From Martinezella rhizogenes (lineage in GTDB: Bacteria > Pseudomonadota > Alphaproteobacteria > Rhizobiales > Rhizobiaceae), in assembly GCF_000799715.1 (NCBI RefSeq), contig NZ_JUHG01000013.1:744001-808000 (forward strand): a DNA stretch of 64,000 nt. Reading direction: 5' to 3'. This document shows positions 17,463 through 26,322 of this stretch, piece after piece. A model generated the notes under the pieces. It did not search any database. It had not been told where the DNA came from and saw only the letters and a list, made by a program, of their open reading frames with translations. How positions within the stretch are numbered: the first letter of the stretch is position 1; each line of letters opens with the position of its first letter. Both the position numbers and the translations under genes were made by a program.

Positions 17463-18115
17463 TTGACATCGACCTTGACGGGGGTGACGAGCCAGTTCTT
17501 CGGGTTGATGAGCTTGAAGACACCGACGACGGTCGCGCTCTTGCCCGTCAGCGTCTCGGCGTCGAAGCCGGAAAGGACCGCCTTCTTCATCTCGTTGTTG
17601 ATCGCCGAGCCGGCATCCTGATACTGGATCTGATTGGTGAACTGGCCGAACTGGATGGCGCCGGTGGCGTCGCGCAGGTCGGTGCCGTTGATCGCCGGGC
17701 CGGTCTGGACGCGAACGGTGACGTCGGCCGGCAATCCATCGATCTTGAACTCGTTGTAGTTGGCCTTGCGGGTTCCGAAGGTGCCGGTGAGAGAGACCGG
17801 CATGACCGCGCCAGTGCTCGTCGCCACGCCGTATTTGTCTCCCGCCGCCTTCTTGTCGGCCACGATCGCGCTTGACAGCGTTGCGGCATCGACCGCGCGC
17901 TTCTCGACATCCGCCTGGATCTTCGGGAATTCCTGGGTGCCGTAGGTTTCGGGCGAGAAGGCTTGCTCGCGCACATCGTGCGCGGATCCGATCTTCACCA
18001 CCGTCGTATCGGCGGCAATCGCGCCGATGACAATCACAGCCACCGCAACGCCTGCCAGCACCGTGAGCTTGGTGCCGTCTGACTTGAAAGGTGCGTATTC
18101 AGTCTGTGTATTCAT
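17459..18115 (-). CDS. DUF2291 family membrane-anchored protein of the polyol transporter operon
   Basis: 218 residues with a single N-terminal transmembrane helix (LTVLAGVAVAVIVIGAIAA, about residues 17-35) and a periplasmic domain beginning near VVKIGSAHDVREQAF. Proteins of this family usually precede RbsA-type transporter genes for ribose or polyols; their biochemical role is not established to my knowledge. First structural gene of the transporter operon, translationally coupled to the ATPase. Its ATG has only a moderate ribosome site (GAAGG, about ten bases upstream). Confidence 0.78.
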   Translation of the reverse strand: MNTQTEYAPFKSDGTKLTVLAGVAVAVIVIGAIAADTTVVKIGSAHDVREQAFSPETYGTQEFPKIQADVEKRAVDAATLSSAIVADKKAAGDKYGVATSTGAVMPVSLTGTFGTRKANYNEFKIDGLPADVTVRVQTGPAINGTDLRDATGAIQFGQFTNQIQYQDAGSAINNEMKKAVLSGFDAETLTGKSATVVGVFKLINPKNWLVTPVKVDVK

Positions 18116-18193
18116 ATTCGAAAGACCTTCGGCGATGCTGGCCGGATTGCCTGTTTGCTGGAGATGAGGAGGACGACGCAGAGCGATCCCGAT

Positions 18194-18295
18194 CTATCGG
18201 AGACCCGACCAAGCCCCGCGCATGGAAGCGCATAAAGGCTGCCTGAAGCGCTGTCGGCGCAAGACCAAACCATGGCCTGGGAAGAGAGTGTTCAT
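18194..18295 (-). CDS. Possible 33-residue leader ORF before the transporter operon
   Basis: A short frame in the 5' leader of the minus-strand transporter operon. Its ATG at 18295 follows AGGAGGCTCCT, a near-perfect ribosome site that is also self-complementary and could hide itself in a stem. The product (starts MNTLFPGHGLVLRRQ) is basic and has no recognisable domain. It ends 78 bases before the DUF2291 start. It may be a regulatory leader peptide or chance; only the strong ribosome site and its position support it. Confidence 0.3.
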   Translation of the reverse strand: MNTLFPGHGLVLRRQRFRQPLCASMRGAWSGLR

Positions 18296-18400
18296 AGGAG
18301 CCTCCTCAGTGCGGGCGCTTGTTTCCTCCAGCAACCCGCCGTCGCCGTCTACCATCCAATCCATACGGATCATGATATAAGCGCGTTATTAACTTCGTAA

Positions 18401-18429
18401 TCTATGTTATAATTTATCACCCCTGTCAA
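18401..18429 (-). promoter_or_regulatory. Promoter of the polyol transporter operon, overlapped by a repeat element
   Basis: Reading the minus strand, TTGACA (18429-18424), 17 bases, then CATAGA (18406-18401). The -35 is a perfect consensus and the -10 weak. The 16-bp element TCTATGTTATAATTTA (plus strand, 18401-18416) covers the -10 and part of the spacer, so a protein bound there would block this promoter. Confidence 0.6.
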
Positions 18430-18773
18430 CAGCCCTCTATCGCTCCGGAATTTCATTTTGCGGCTGTCGGCTCCGCAGAGAAGCACTTTGCAAAATTCCA
18501 GCTGGCCGCGATTGAAGGCGCCAACCTCGGGAAGAACAGTCTTGCGGATCGAAAATCGCGTAAAATCAATCGCTGTTAAGCTATTGAATATCAATTATTT
18601 TAAAAAATCGGTTGCGGACCGAGCACTCAACTACATCTTCATCGCGATATTCTTGTGATCGCGGCCGCACGCCCTGCGTCGGCAACGACCCACCTGCCTC
18701 CCCGAGGTTGACAGCGCCTATTTTATATGAAAAAAATTACATTACTAGAAAAATATTACACATCTGTGATATC

Positions 18774-18789
18774 TCTATGTTATAATTTA
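18774..18789. promoter_or_regulatory. Second exact copy of the 16-bp element, eryA side
   Basis: TCTATGTTATAATTTA, identical to 18401-18416 and in the same orientation. It lies about 250 bp before eryA and contains TATAAT, so it may serve as operator, as -10 element, or both. Candidate binding site for EryD or another ery regulator. Confidence 0.5.
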
Positions 18790-19036
18790 AAGATGATCTG
18801 AGCGCATGAATCGGAACAGTTCGTCTGCCCGGAATGAAGAGTGCTCTGAGAGCGTGAGCGATGGGGTAGAATGGCGTGGATGATGGGGGCCCGAGGCATG
18901 GGGTCTGACAATCGCACCATGGTGAATGTCCGACCGAATGCCGGCCCGAGGTCGGCCAGGGAGGGGAGGAGTGGAATGTTTTTGACGGATGCATCGCACA
19001 CGAGGGCTCGCCCCATCGCGGCAGGACAGGTCCGCA

Positions 19037-20587
19037 ATGCCTAAGAATGACAAGATCATCATCGGTATCGACGCGGGAACCTCGGTGTTGAAGGCCGTGG
19101 CCTTCGAGCTGTCCGGCCGCCAGATCGCCTCGGCATCGGCGCGCAATCACTATACGATGGGCGAGGACGGCTCCGCCACGCAATCCCTCAGCCGGACCTG
19201 GGCCGATTGCGTCAGCGCCTTGCGAGGCTTGAGCGACAAGGTGCAGGATCTTGCCGGTCGCACCGCCGCCATCGCCGTGACGGGTCAAGGGGATGGGACC
19301 TGGCTTGTCGGCTCCGGCAATACACCGGTTGGCGATGCCTGGCTTTGGCTCGACGCTCGCGCCGCTTCGACCGTGACCCGTCTCGGCGGCCATCCGGAAA
19401 GCCGCGCACGCTTCGAGGCGACGGGCACCGGCCTCAACACCTGCCAGCAGGGCGCGCAGCTCGCCCATATGGATCTCTTCACGCCGGAGGCCCTCGATCG
19501 GGCCGAGACGGCGCTGCATTGCAAGGACTGGCTCTATCTGAACCTGACCGGCATTCGCGCCACCGACCCGTCGGAAGCGAGCTTCACCTTCGGCAATTTC
19601 CGCACCCGCCAGTATGATCCCGTCGTAATCGACGCGCTGGGGCTCAACCATCGACGATCCCTGCTGCCCGAGATCATCGAGGGAACGGAGATCACCCACC
19701 CGCTATCGCCCGATGCGGCGAAGGCGACCGGATTGCTGGCCGGCACGCCTGTCTGCCTCGGCTATGTCGACATGGTGATGACCGCGCTTGGCGCCGGCGT
19801 GCGCAGCGGCGGCGAGAACGCGGCCTGCTCGACCATCGGATCAACGGGCGTGCATATGCGCGCAAAGCCGGTATCCAACGTCCAGCTCAATGCCGAGGGA
19901 ACAGGCTATGTGATCGCCCTGCCCATTCCCGGCATCGTCACGCAGGTCCAGACCAATATGGGCGCGACGATCAATATCGACTGGATCCTGCAGGTCGCCG
20001 CCGAACTGATGTCGGAAGCGGGCAAGCCCGTCGCACCTGCGGATCTCATCTCGCGGATCGACGCGTGGTTTGCCGAGAGCAAGCCGGGCGCGCTGCTCTA
20101 TCACCCCTATATCTCCGAGGCGGGAGAACGCGGCCCCTTCGTCAACGCCCATGCGCGCGCCGGCTTTACCGGCCTTTCAACACGACACGGCTTTGCCGAC
20201 ATGCTGCGGGCCGTCGTCGAGGGGCTCGGCATGGCGACCCGCGACTGTTACGGCGCCATGGGCAGCATGCCCGCCGAATTGCGGATCACCGGAGGTGCGG
20301 CACGCTCGCGTGCGCTGCGCGGATCCCTGTCGGCCGCCGTGAATGCGCCGGTTCGTGTGTCGCGCCGCGAGGAAGCAGGCGCGGCCGGCGTCGCGATGAT
20401 GGCGGCGGTCGCCATCGGTGCCTATCCGAACATGGACGACTGCATCGCCGAATGGGTGACGCCCCTGCTCGGCGACGCCGAGGCGCCGGATGCCGAACAG
20501 GCACGCCGCTACGACCGATTGTTCGCAGCCTACCAACAAATTCGGCAGGCGATCGCGCCTGCCTGGGACACGCTCGCAGCACCTTGA
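19037..20587 (+). CDS. eryA: Erythritol kinase EryA
   Basis: 516-residue FGGY kinase that phosphorylates erythritol to L-erythritol 4-phosphate. I took ATG at 19037 (GGACAGG six bases before) over an upstream ATG in the same frame. Seen: IIIGIDAGTSVLKAVAFELSG phosphate loop (read in parts), WLWLDARAAST, CSTIGSTGVHMR in the middle, and C-terminal ELRITGGAARSRALRGSLS. First gene of eryABCD-eryR-tpiB-rpiB, the order known from Brucella and rhizobia, so context makes the assignment firm. It is divergent from the transporter operon. Confidence 0.92.
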   Translation: MPKNDKIIIGIDAGTSVLKAVAFELSGRQIASASARNHYTMGEDGSATQSLSRTWADCVSALRGLSDKVQDLAGRTAAIAVTGQGDGTWLVGSGNTPVGDAWLWLDARAASTVTRLGGHPESRARFEATGTGLNTCQQGAQLAHMDLFTPEALDRAETALHCKDWLYLNLTGIRATDPSEASFTFGNFRTRQYDPVVIDALGLNHRRSLLPEIIEGTEITHPLSPDAAKATGLLAGTPVCLGYVDMVMTALGAGVRSGGENAACSTIGSTGVHMRAKPVSNVQLNAEGTGYVIALPIPGIVTQVQTNMGATINIDWILQVAAELMSEAGKPVAPADLISRIDAWFAESKPGALLYHPYISEAGERGPFVNAHARAGFTGLSTRHGFADMLRAVVEGLGMATRDCYGAMGSMPAELRITGGAARSRALRGSLSAAVNAPVRVSRREEAGAAGVAMMAAVAIGAYPNMDDCIAEWVTPLLGDAEAPDAEQARRYDRLFAAYQQIRQAIAPAWDTLAAP

Positions 20588-20652
20588 GCGACGAGCGCAC
20601 CCGTTAAAACAAGATGATGTGACGATGCAGGAAGCATCCCAAGGAGCATGAA

Positions 20653-22164
20653 ATGACTGAATCCGAAATCTTGGATCTCTTCGTGATCGGCGGCGGCATC
20701 AATGGCGCCGGGATCGCGCGCGATGCCGCGGGTCGGGGCCTTTCCGTCATGCTGTGCGAAAAGGGCGATCTGGCCGAGGGAACGTCGTCACGCTCCGGAA
20801 AACTAGTGCATGGCGGCCTGCGCTATCTCGAATATTACGAATTCCGTCTGGTCCGCGAAGCGCTGATCGAACGCGAAGTGCTGCTGAATTCCGCAAGCCA
20901 CATCATCTGGCCGATGCGCTTCGTGCTGCCGCATAGCCCGACGGACCGCCCGGCCTGGCTCGTCCGCTTGGGCCTCTTCCTCTATGATCATCTCGGCGGC
21001 CGCAAGCGGCTGCCCGGCACGCGCACGCTCGACCTTCGCCGCGATCCGGAAGGCGCGCCTATCCTCGACCAATACACCAAGGGCTTCGAATATTCGGACT
21101 GCTGGGTCGACGATGCCCGGCTTGTACTGCTGAACGCGCTTGACGCCGCCAGCAAGGGCGCACGGATCCTGACGCGCACGGCCTGCGTCAGCGCGCGACG
21201 TGAAGAGGGCTGTTGGGTCGTCCAGATGCGCGATCAGCGGTCCGGCGAGCTGCGCACCGTGCGGGCGCGGGTGCTGGTGAATGCCGCCGGCCCCTGGGTC
21301 AACGACATCATCGGCCGCGTTGCCGGCTCCAACAGCCGCCGCAACGTCAGGCTCGTCAAAGGCAGCCACATCATCGTTCCAAAATTCTGGAGCGGGCAAC
21401 AGGCCTATCTGGTCCAGAACCACGACAAGCGCGTCATCTTCATCAATCCCTATGAGGGCGACATGGCCCTGATCGGCACGACCGACATTCCCTATGACGG
21501 CAAGCCGGAAGAAGTGAAGGCCGACGAGCAGGAGATCGACTATCTGATTTCCGCCGTGAACCGCTACTTCAAGGAGAAGCTGCGCCGCTCCGACGTGATC
21601 GAGAGTTTCTCGGGCGTTCGCCCGCTGTTCGACGACGGTCAGGGTAATCCCTCGGCGGTCACCCGCGACTATGTCTTCGATCTCGACGAGACCGCCGGCG
21701 CGCCCCTCCTCAACGTCTTCGGCGGCAAGATCACCACCTTTCGCAAGCTCTCCGAACACGCCGTGCAGAAGCTCGCCAAGTTCTTTCCGAAGATGGGCGG
21801 CGACTGGACGCGCGCAGCAGTTCTGCCGGGCGGCGATATTCCGAATGCCGACTACATCGCTTTTTCCGACAGCCTGCGCAGCGCCTATCCATGGATGCCG
21901 CGCCAGCTCGTGAACCATTACGGGCACCTTTACGGCGCGCGCACCAAACTGGTCGTTGGCAATGCCACATCGCTTGCCGATCTCGGGCGTCATTTCGGCG
22001 GCAATCTCTATGAGGCCGAGGCCCGCTATCTGGCGGCCTCCGAATGGGCGCAGTCGGCGGAGGACGTTCTCAAGCGGCGCACCAAGGAAGGCCTGCGTAT
22101 GAATGAGCAGGAAAAAGCGAATTTCTCGGCCTGGTTCGAGAGCGAATTGGCGATCGCCGCCTGA
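20653..22164 (+). CDS. eryB: Erythritol-phosphate dehydrogenase EryB
   Basis: 503-residue FAD-dependent dehydrogenase of the GlpD family that oxidises L-erythritol 4-phosphate to the 3-keto tetrulose phosphate. Motifs: LFVIGGGINGAGIARDAAGR, EGTSSRSGKLVHGGLRYLEYYEF, VNAAGPWVND, LVKGSHIIVP, ALIGTTDIPYDG, SGVRPLFDDG and NVFGGKITTFRKLSEHA (all near family positions). AAGGAG lies six bases before the ATG. It follows eryA after 65 bp. The paralogue at 9457-11196 is longer and belongs to the opposite unit. Confidence 0.92.
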   Translation: MTESEILDLFVIGGGINGAGIARDAAGRGLSVMLCEKGDLAEGTSSRSGKLVHGGLRYLEYYEFRLVREALIEREVLLNSASHIIWPMRFVLPHSPTDRPAWLVRLGLFLYDHLGGRKRLPGTRTLDLRRDPEGAPILDQYTKGFEYSDCWVDDARLVLLNALDAASKGARILTRTACVSARREEGCWVVQMRDQRSGELRTVRARVLVNAAGPWVNDIIGRVAGSNSRRNVRLVKGSHIIVPKFWSGQQAYLVQNHDKRVIFINPYEGDMALIGTTDIPYDGKPEEVKADEQEIDYLISAVNRYFKEKLRRSDVIESFSGVRPLFDDGQGNPSAVTRDYVFDLDETAGAPLLNVFGGKITTFRKLSEHAVQKLAKFFPKMGGDWTRAAVLPGGDIPNADYIAFSDSLRSAYPWMPRQLVNHYGHLYGARTKLVVGNATSLADLGRHFGGNLYEAEARYLAASEWAQSAEDVLKRRTKEGLRMNEQEKANFSAWFESELAIAA

Positions 22165-22193
22165 ACCATCCGCCCTTCAAGGAGCAGACCTCT

Positions 22194-23126
22194 ATGCCGT
22201 TGACGCTGTCCCTCAACACCAATCCGCTGGTGAACCGCTTCGCCGACCCTGACGACCTGATCGAAGCGGTGGCGCGGGACCTCAAGATCCGTGATCTCCA
22301 GCTTACGCACGAATTCATCAATCCGAGCTGGCAGGCGCCCGTCATCCGCCGCCTCACCCGGACGATGCAGGCAGCCCTCCGGCGGACCGGCGTTCGCGTG
22401 ACATCCGGCATGACCGGACCTTACGGGCGCCTGAACCATTTCGGCCATCCCGATGCCGATGTCCGGCGCTATTATGTCGACTGGTTCAAGACCTTTGCCG
22501 ACATCACCGCCGATCTCGGCGGGCACTCGGTCGGCACGCAATTCGCGATCTTCACCTACAAGGACTATGACGATCCGGCCCGGCGCGAAGAGCTGATCAA
22601 GATCGCCATCGATTGCTGGGCTGATGTCGCCGAGCATGCCAAGTCGGCGGGTCTTTCCTATGTTTTCTGGGAGCCGATGAGCATAGGGCGCGAATTCGGT
22701 GAGACCATCGACGCATGCCTCAAGCTGCAATCCCGCCTGACGACCGCCAATCTCGCCGTGCCGATGTGGATGATGGCGGATATCGATCATGGCGACGTCA
22801 CCTCCGCCAATCCCGATGACTTCGATCCCTATGCCTGGGCACGCGCAGTTCCGAAGATCTCCCCGATCATTCACATCAAGCAGAGCCTCATGGACAAGGG
22901 TGGCCACCGGCCGTTTACGGCGGAGTTCAACGCCAAGGGTCGCATCCAGCCTGCTCCGTTGCTCAAGGCCTTTGCCACGGGCGGCGCGCAGAACAATGAA
23001 ATCTGCCTCGAGCTGTCATTCAAGGAGCGCGAACCCAACGACCGCCAGGTCATCTCGCAGATTGCCGAAAGCATCGCCTTCTGGGCACCGTACATCGATA
23101 CCGGCATTGACGACTTGCACATCTAG
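22194..23126 (+). CDS. eryC: EryC, tetrulose-4-phosphate isomerase/racemase (TIM barrel)
   Basis: 310-residue protein of the xylose-isomerase-like TIM-barrel superfamily. In Brucella EryC converts D-3-tetrulose 4-phosphate to the L form. The frame contains ELTHEFINPSW-like LTHEFINPSWQAP, GMTGPYGRLNHFGHPD, VFWEPMSIGREFGET and MMADIDHGDVTS, consistent with metal-binding loops at strand ends. It sits 29 bp behind eryB with AAGGAG ahead of the ATG. Assignment rests on family plus strict operon order. Confidence 0.88.
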   Translation: MPLTLSLNTNPLVNRFADPDDLIEAVARDLKIRDLQLTHEFINPSWQAPVIRRLTRTMQAALRRTGVRVTSGMTGPYGRLNHFGHPDADVRRYYVDWFKTFADITADLGGHSVGTQFAIFTYKDYDDPARREELIKIAIDCWADVAEHAKSAGLSYVFWEPMSIGREFGETIDACLKLQSRLTTANLAVPMWMMADIDHGDVTSANPDDFDPYAWARAVPKISPIIHIKQSLMDKGGHRPFTAEFNAKGRIQPAPLLKAFATGGAQNNEICLELSFKEREPNDRQVISQIAESIAFWAPYIDTGIDDLHI

Positions 23127-23189
23127 CCGCAAGCGTCGATCAAGCTGTCTTGAAGTAAACGCATGATCGAATGGAACAGGGGACGATTG

Positions 23190-24128
23190 ATGACGGATGC
23201 GGATGAGTCGCTTGCGGTGCGCGCAGCCTGGCTACATTATGCCGGCGGCTTTACGCAGTCCGAAGTCGCCAAGCGCCTGGGCGTGCCCTCGGTCAAGGCC
23301 CACCGTCTGATCGCAAGAGCGGTCGCCGATGGCGTCGTCAAGGTCACCATCGATGGTGATATCGTCGAATGCGTCGAGCTCGAAACGAAGCTCGCGGCAC
23401 GCTTCGGCCTGCAATATTGCGAGGTCGCGCCCGATCTCGGCGAGGAAGGTTTTGAGTTTCGCGCTCTGGGACAGGCCGGCGCCAGCTTCCTGCGGCGAGA
23501 GGTCGAGAGCGGCAAGCACAAGGTCATCGGCCTCGGGCATGGTCGAACGCTATCTTCCGCCGTTCACCACATGTCACGCGTCAATGCCAAGGGCGTACGC
23601 TTCGTCTCGCTGCTGGGCGGACTGACACGGAACTATGCGGCCAACCCTTATGACGTCATGCACCGCATCGCCGAAAAGACGGGAACGCAGGCCTATGTGA
23701 TGCCGGTGCCGTTCTTCGCCAACACAAGAGAAGACCGAGATGTGCTGCTGGCGCAACGCGGCGTGAAAGAGGTCTTCGATCTTGCCAACAATGCCGAGCT
23801 GAAGCTGGTCGGTCTCGGCACCGTCGATATCGACGCGCAGCTCGTTCTCTCGGGCATGGTGGAGCCGCGCGAGATCAAGGAGATCGCCGCAATGGGCGGG
23901 GCCGGCGAAATCCTCGGACATTTCTTCGATACCGACGGGCGCATCCTGGAAACGATGCTGTCGGCCAGAACCCTCTCCGCCTCTTTGCCGCGATCGAAGA
24001 AGGAAAAGCTTGTCGCCCTGTCCGGCGGCCTGCCGAAGGTGGATGCCATCCGCGCCGTCCTCAACAGCCACTGTCTTTATGGCCTCATCACCGACGAGCG
24101 AACAGCGCAAGCATTGCTGAAGAGCTGA
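23190..24128 (+). CDS. eryD: EryD, SorC-family regulator of the erythritol operon
   Basis: 312 residues from ATG at 23190, chosen because AGGGGA lies six bases ahead; an in-frame ATG at 23163 has no ribosome site. N-terminal HTH at about residues 8-50 (AWLHYAGGFTQSEVAKRLGVP), then a sugar-binding domain with IGLGHGRTLSSAVHHM and KLVGLGTVDIDAQLV as in SorC/CggR regulators. EryD represses the ery operon in Brucella and responds to erythritol. It is encoded inside the operon it probably controls. Confidence 0.9.
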   Translation: MTDADESLAVRAAWLHYAGGFTQSEVAKRLGVPSVKAHRLIARAVADGVVKVTIDGDIVECVELETKLAARFGLQYCEVAPDLGEEGFEFRALGQAGASFLRREVESGKHKVIGLGHGRTLSSAVHHMSRVNAKGVRFVSLLGGLTRNYAANPYDVMHRIAEKTGTQAYVMPVPFFANTREDRDVLLAQRGVKEVFDLANNAELKLVGLGTVDIDAQLVLSGMVEPREIKEIAAMGGAGEILGHFFDTDGRILETMLSARTLSASLPRSKKEKLVALSGGLPKVDAIRAVLNSHCLYGLITDERTAQALLKS

Positions 24129-24159
24129 ATTCAGCGCAATCAAGAAACATAATTTCATC

Positions 24160-24183
24160 TCAACATAACAATCTTTATGTTGA
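24160..24183. promoter_or_regulatory. Inverted repeat before eryR
   Basis: TCAACATAA, six bases, TTATGTTGA: a perfect 9-bp inverted repeat in the AT-rich gap between eryD and eryR. Its half-site TTATGTT resembles TATGTT in the 16-bp elements at 18401 and 18774. Probable operator for EryR or EryD, giving the eryR-tpiB-rpiB part its own control. Confidence 0.55.
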
Positions 24184-24243
24184 ATTATGTGATTTAAATG
24201 TTATCTTTAACGCGTTCAATCCTGTCCAAGACCGGAGCGCAAG

Positions 24244-25008
24244 GTGAAACGGGAAGAGCGTCAACAATCGATCATCAACCTGCTCGTCGAGCACAAGACC
24301 GTCGACCTCGACGATCTGGCCGATCGTTTTGTCGTGTCGAAGATGACCATTCACCGCGATCTGGACGATCTCGAGCAAGCCGGCGTCCTGCGCAAGGTTC
24401 GCGGCGGGGCGACGATCGACGCGGGCACGCAGTTCGAAAGCGACTTTCGCTTCCGCGAACGCCAGGGGCATGAGGAGAAGCTCGCCATGGCGCGTGCCGC
24501 CCTCGAGCTTGTCGAGCCCGGCATGACGGTTATGGTCAATGACGGCTCGATGGCCGCCGTTCTTGGGGAAATGTTACTCCAGAAGCAGCCCCTGACGCTG
24601 ATCACCAACAATGCCGCAATCATCGACCGGTTGAAAAGCGAAAACGGGATCACCCTCATCGCGCTCGGCGGCATCTATTCCGCCAAGTTCAATGCCTTTC
24701 TGGGCGTGGTGACGGAAGAAGCGCTTGCCCGCCTGCGCGCCGATATCGCCTTCGTCTCGACGCCGGCCGTTTCCGGCAGGCTCGTCTACCATATGGACGA
24801 CAACATCGTGCGGACGAAACGGGCAATGATCGCGTCAGCCGCCAAGACCTGCCTGCTGGTCAGCCACCAGCGCATCGGCCACACCGCCCTGCATGTGATG
24901 GCCGATCTCTCGGATTTCGACGCGGTCATCACCGATCACGCTCCCGACGCCGCCATTCTCGACCAATTGAGCCGTGACGGCATCACTCTCACCATTGCCT
25001 CGACCTAG
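24244..25008 (+). CDS. eryR: EryR, DeoR-family regulator
   Basis: 254 residues from GTG at 24244 with GGAG six bases upstream. HTH at residues 3-57 (REERQQSIINLLVEHKTVDL, FVVSKMTIHRDLDDLEQAG), then the DeoR effector domain (MTVMVNDGSMAAVLGEMLL, LITNNAAIIDRL, LIALGGIY). It lies between eryD and tpiB, the position of the DeoR-type gene in other rhizobial and Brucella erythritol loci. It may control the isomerase genes or the whole locus. The paralogue at 12793-13635 serves the opposite unit. Confidence 0.88.
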   Translation: MKREERQQSIINLLVEHKTVDLDDLADRFVVSKMTIHRDLDDLEQAGVLRKVRGGATIDAGTQFESDFRFRERQGHEEKLAMARAALELVEPGMTVMVNDGSMAAVLGEMLLQKQPLTLITNNAAIIDRLKSENGITLIALGGIYSAKFNAFLGVVTEEALARLRADIAFVSTPAVSGRLVYHMDDNIVRTKRAMIASAAKTCLLVSHQRIGHTALHVMADLSDFDAVITDHAPDAAILDQLSRDGITLTIAST

Positions 25009-25016
25009 GATTTGAA

Positions 25017-25802
25017 ATGACAGCATCACCGCGCTACTGGATTGGCACCAGCTGGAAAATGAACAAGACGCTGGCGGAAGCCCAAGGCTTTGCCGAGGCA
25101 TTGCGAGACGCGGATGCCCTGCGCGACTCCGCGATCCAGCGCTTCATTATCCCGCCTTTCACCGCGGTTCGCGAAGTGAAAGCGATCCTGTCGGAGACAT
25201 CCGTCAAGGTCGGCGCGCAAAACATGCACTGGGCCGACCAGGGTGCCTGGACGGGGGAAATCTCTCCCCCGATGCTCAAGGATTGCAATCTTGATATCGT
25301 CGAGCTTGGCCACTCCGAGCGCCGCGAACATTTTGGCGAGACCAATGAGACTGTCGGCCTGAAGACCGAGGCGGCCGTCCGCCACGGCCTGATCCCGCTC
25401 ATCTGCATCGGCGAGACGCTGAGCGACCGGGAAAGTGGCCGCGCCACGGAAATCCTGAGCGAGCAGGTTATCGGCGCTCTTTCCAAGCTCTCGGCATCGC
25501 AGAAACAGGCGCAGATCCTGCTTGCCTACGAACCCGTCTGGGCCATCGGCGAAAAGGGAATTCCCGCCGAACCTTCCTATGCCGACGCGCGCCAGGCCGA
25601 AATCATCGCGGTCGCCGAACGCGTGCTCGGCCGCCGGATCCCCTGCCTCTACGGCGGATCGGTCAATCCGGACAATTGCGAAGAACTGATCTCATGCCCG
25701 CATATTGACGGGCTTTTCATCGGCCGTTCGGCCTGGAACGTCGAAGGTTACCTCGACATCCTCGCCAAATGCGCCGCCAAACTTAGAGGAGACACAAAAT
25801 GA
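25017..25802 (+). CDS. tpiB: Triose-phosphate-isomerase-like EryH (TpiB), tetrulose-phosphate isomerase
   Basis: 261-residue TIM-fold isomerase. [14 protein letters not shown] carries the catalytic Lys, [13 protein letters not shown] the catalytic His, and AYEPVWAIG the catalytic Glu; LYGGSVNP closes the phosphate loop. In Brucella the ery-linked paralogue (TpiA2/EryH) converts L-3-tetrulose 4-phosphate to D-erythrulose 4-phosphate; rhizobia call it tpiB. It starts eight bases after eryR and overlaps rpiB by four. Confidence 0.92.
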   Translation: MTASPRYWIGTSWKMNKTLAEAQGFAEALRDADALRDSAIQRFIIPPFTAVREVKAILSETSVKVGAQNMHWADQGAWTGEISPPMLKDCNLDIVELGHSERREHFGETNETVGLKTEAAVRHGLIPLICIGETLSDRESGRATEILSEQVIGALSKLSASQKQAQILLAYEPVWAIGEKGIPAEPSYADARQAEIIAVAERVLGRRIPCLYGGSVNPDNCEELISCPHIDGLFIGRSAWNVEGYLDILAKCAAKLRGDTK

Positions 25803-26254
25803 AACTTGCCATCGCAGGAGACAGCGCAGGCGAAGGCCTGGCAAAGGTCCTCGCCGATCACCTGAAGGACCGTTACGACGTGAGCGAAGTTTCGCGCACG
25901 GACGCGGGCGCGGACGCGTTCTATGCAAACCTTGCCGATCGCGTCGCTTCGGGCGTCATCGACGGAACCTATGACAAAGCCATCCTCGTCTGCGGCACCG
26001 GCATCGGCGTCAGCATCTCGGCCAACAAGGTGCCGGGCATTCGCGCGGCGCTGACCCACGACACCTATTCGGCTGAACGCGCCGCGCTGTCGAACAATGC
26101 GCAGATCATCACGATGGGCGCCCGCGTTATCGGCACCGAACTTGCCAAAGCGATTGCCGACGCTTTCCTTGCGCAGACCTTCGATACCGAAGGCCGTTCG
26201 GCCGGCAATGTGAAGGCCATAGACGACGTCGACGCGAAATATAACGCGCGCTGA
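25799..26254 (+). CDS. rpiB: Ribose-5-phosphate-isomerase-B-like EryI (RpiB), D-erythrulose-4-phosphate isomerase
   Basis: 151-residue LacA/RpiB-fold protein with [20 protein letters not shown] at the start, the active-site Cys in [23 protein letters not shown] (read in parts), and [14 protein letters not shown]. In the erythritol pathway it makes D-erythrose 4-phosphate, which enters the pentose phosphate pathway. Its ATG overlaps the tpiB stop (ATGA). Last gene of the ery unit. Confidence 0.92.
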   Translation: MKLAIAGDSAGEGLAKVLADHLKDRYDVSEVSRTDAGADAFYANLADRVASGVIDGTYDKAILVCGTGIGVSISANKVPGIRAALTHDTYSAERAALSNNAQIITMGARVIGTELAKAIADAFLAQTFDTEGRSAGNVKAIDDVDAKYNAR

Positions 26255-26276
26255 TTTCCACAAGCGAACCACAGGC

Positions 26277-26298
26277 GGTCGCCCTTTTTGGGGCGATC
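26277..26298 (+). terminator. Weak hairpin after rpiB
   Basis: GGTCGCCC, a short T-rich loop, GGGCGATC with one G-T pair, 22 bases past rpiB. No U-tract follows. Probably ends or trims the ery transcript, which faces the opposite-strand gene ending at 26323. Confidence 0.4.
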
Positions 26299-26322
26299 GT
26301 AATCTGTTCGAGGATCGCGGTA

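Larger units (their letters stand above)
18116..19036. other. Divergent erythritol control region
   Basis: 921 bp between the transporter operon and eryA. The part from about 18360 to 18800 is markedly AT-rich and holds two exact copies of a 16-bp element, a promoter for the transporter operon, and spacer without supportable genes apart from the possible leader ORF. Regulators encoded nearby (EryD, DeoR proteins) are the likely users. Confidence 0.65.

Noticed and set aside
18458..18658. 66-codon frame in the erythritol control region
   Set aside because: No ribosome site, AT-driven composition and no family resemblance.
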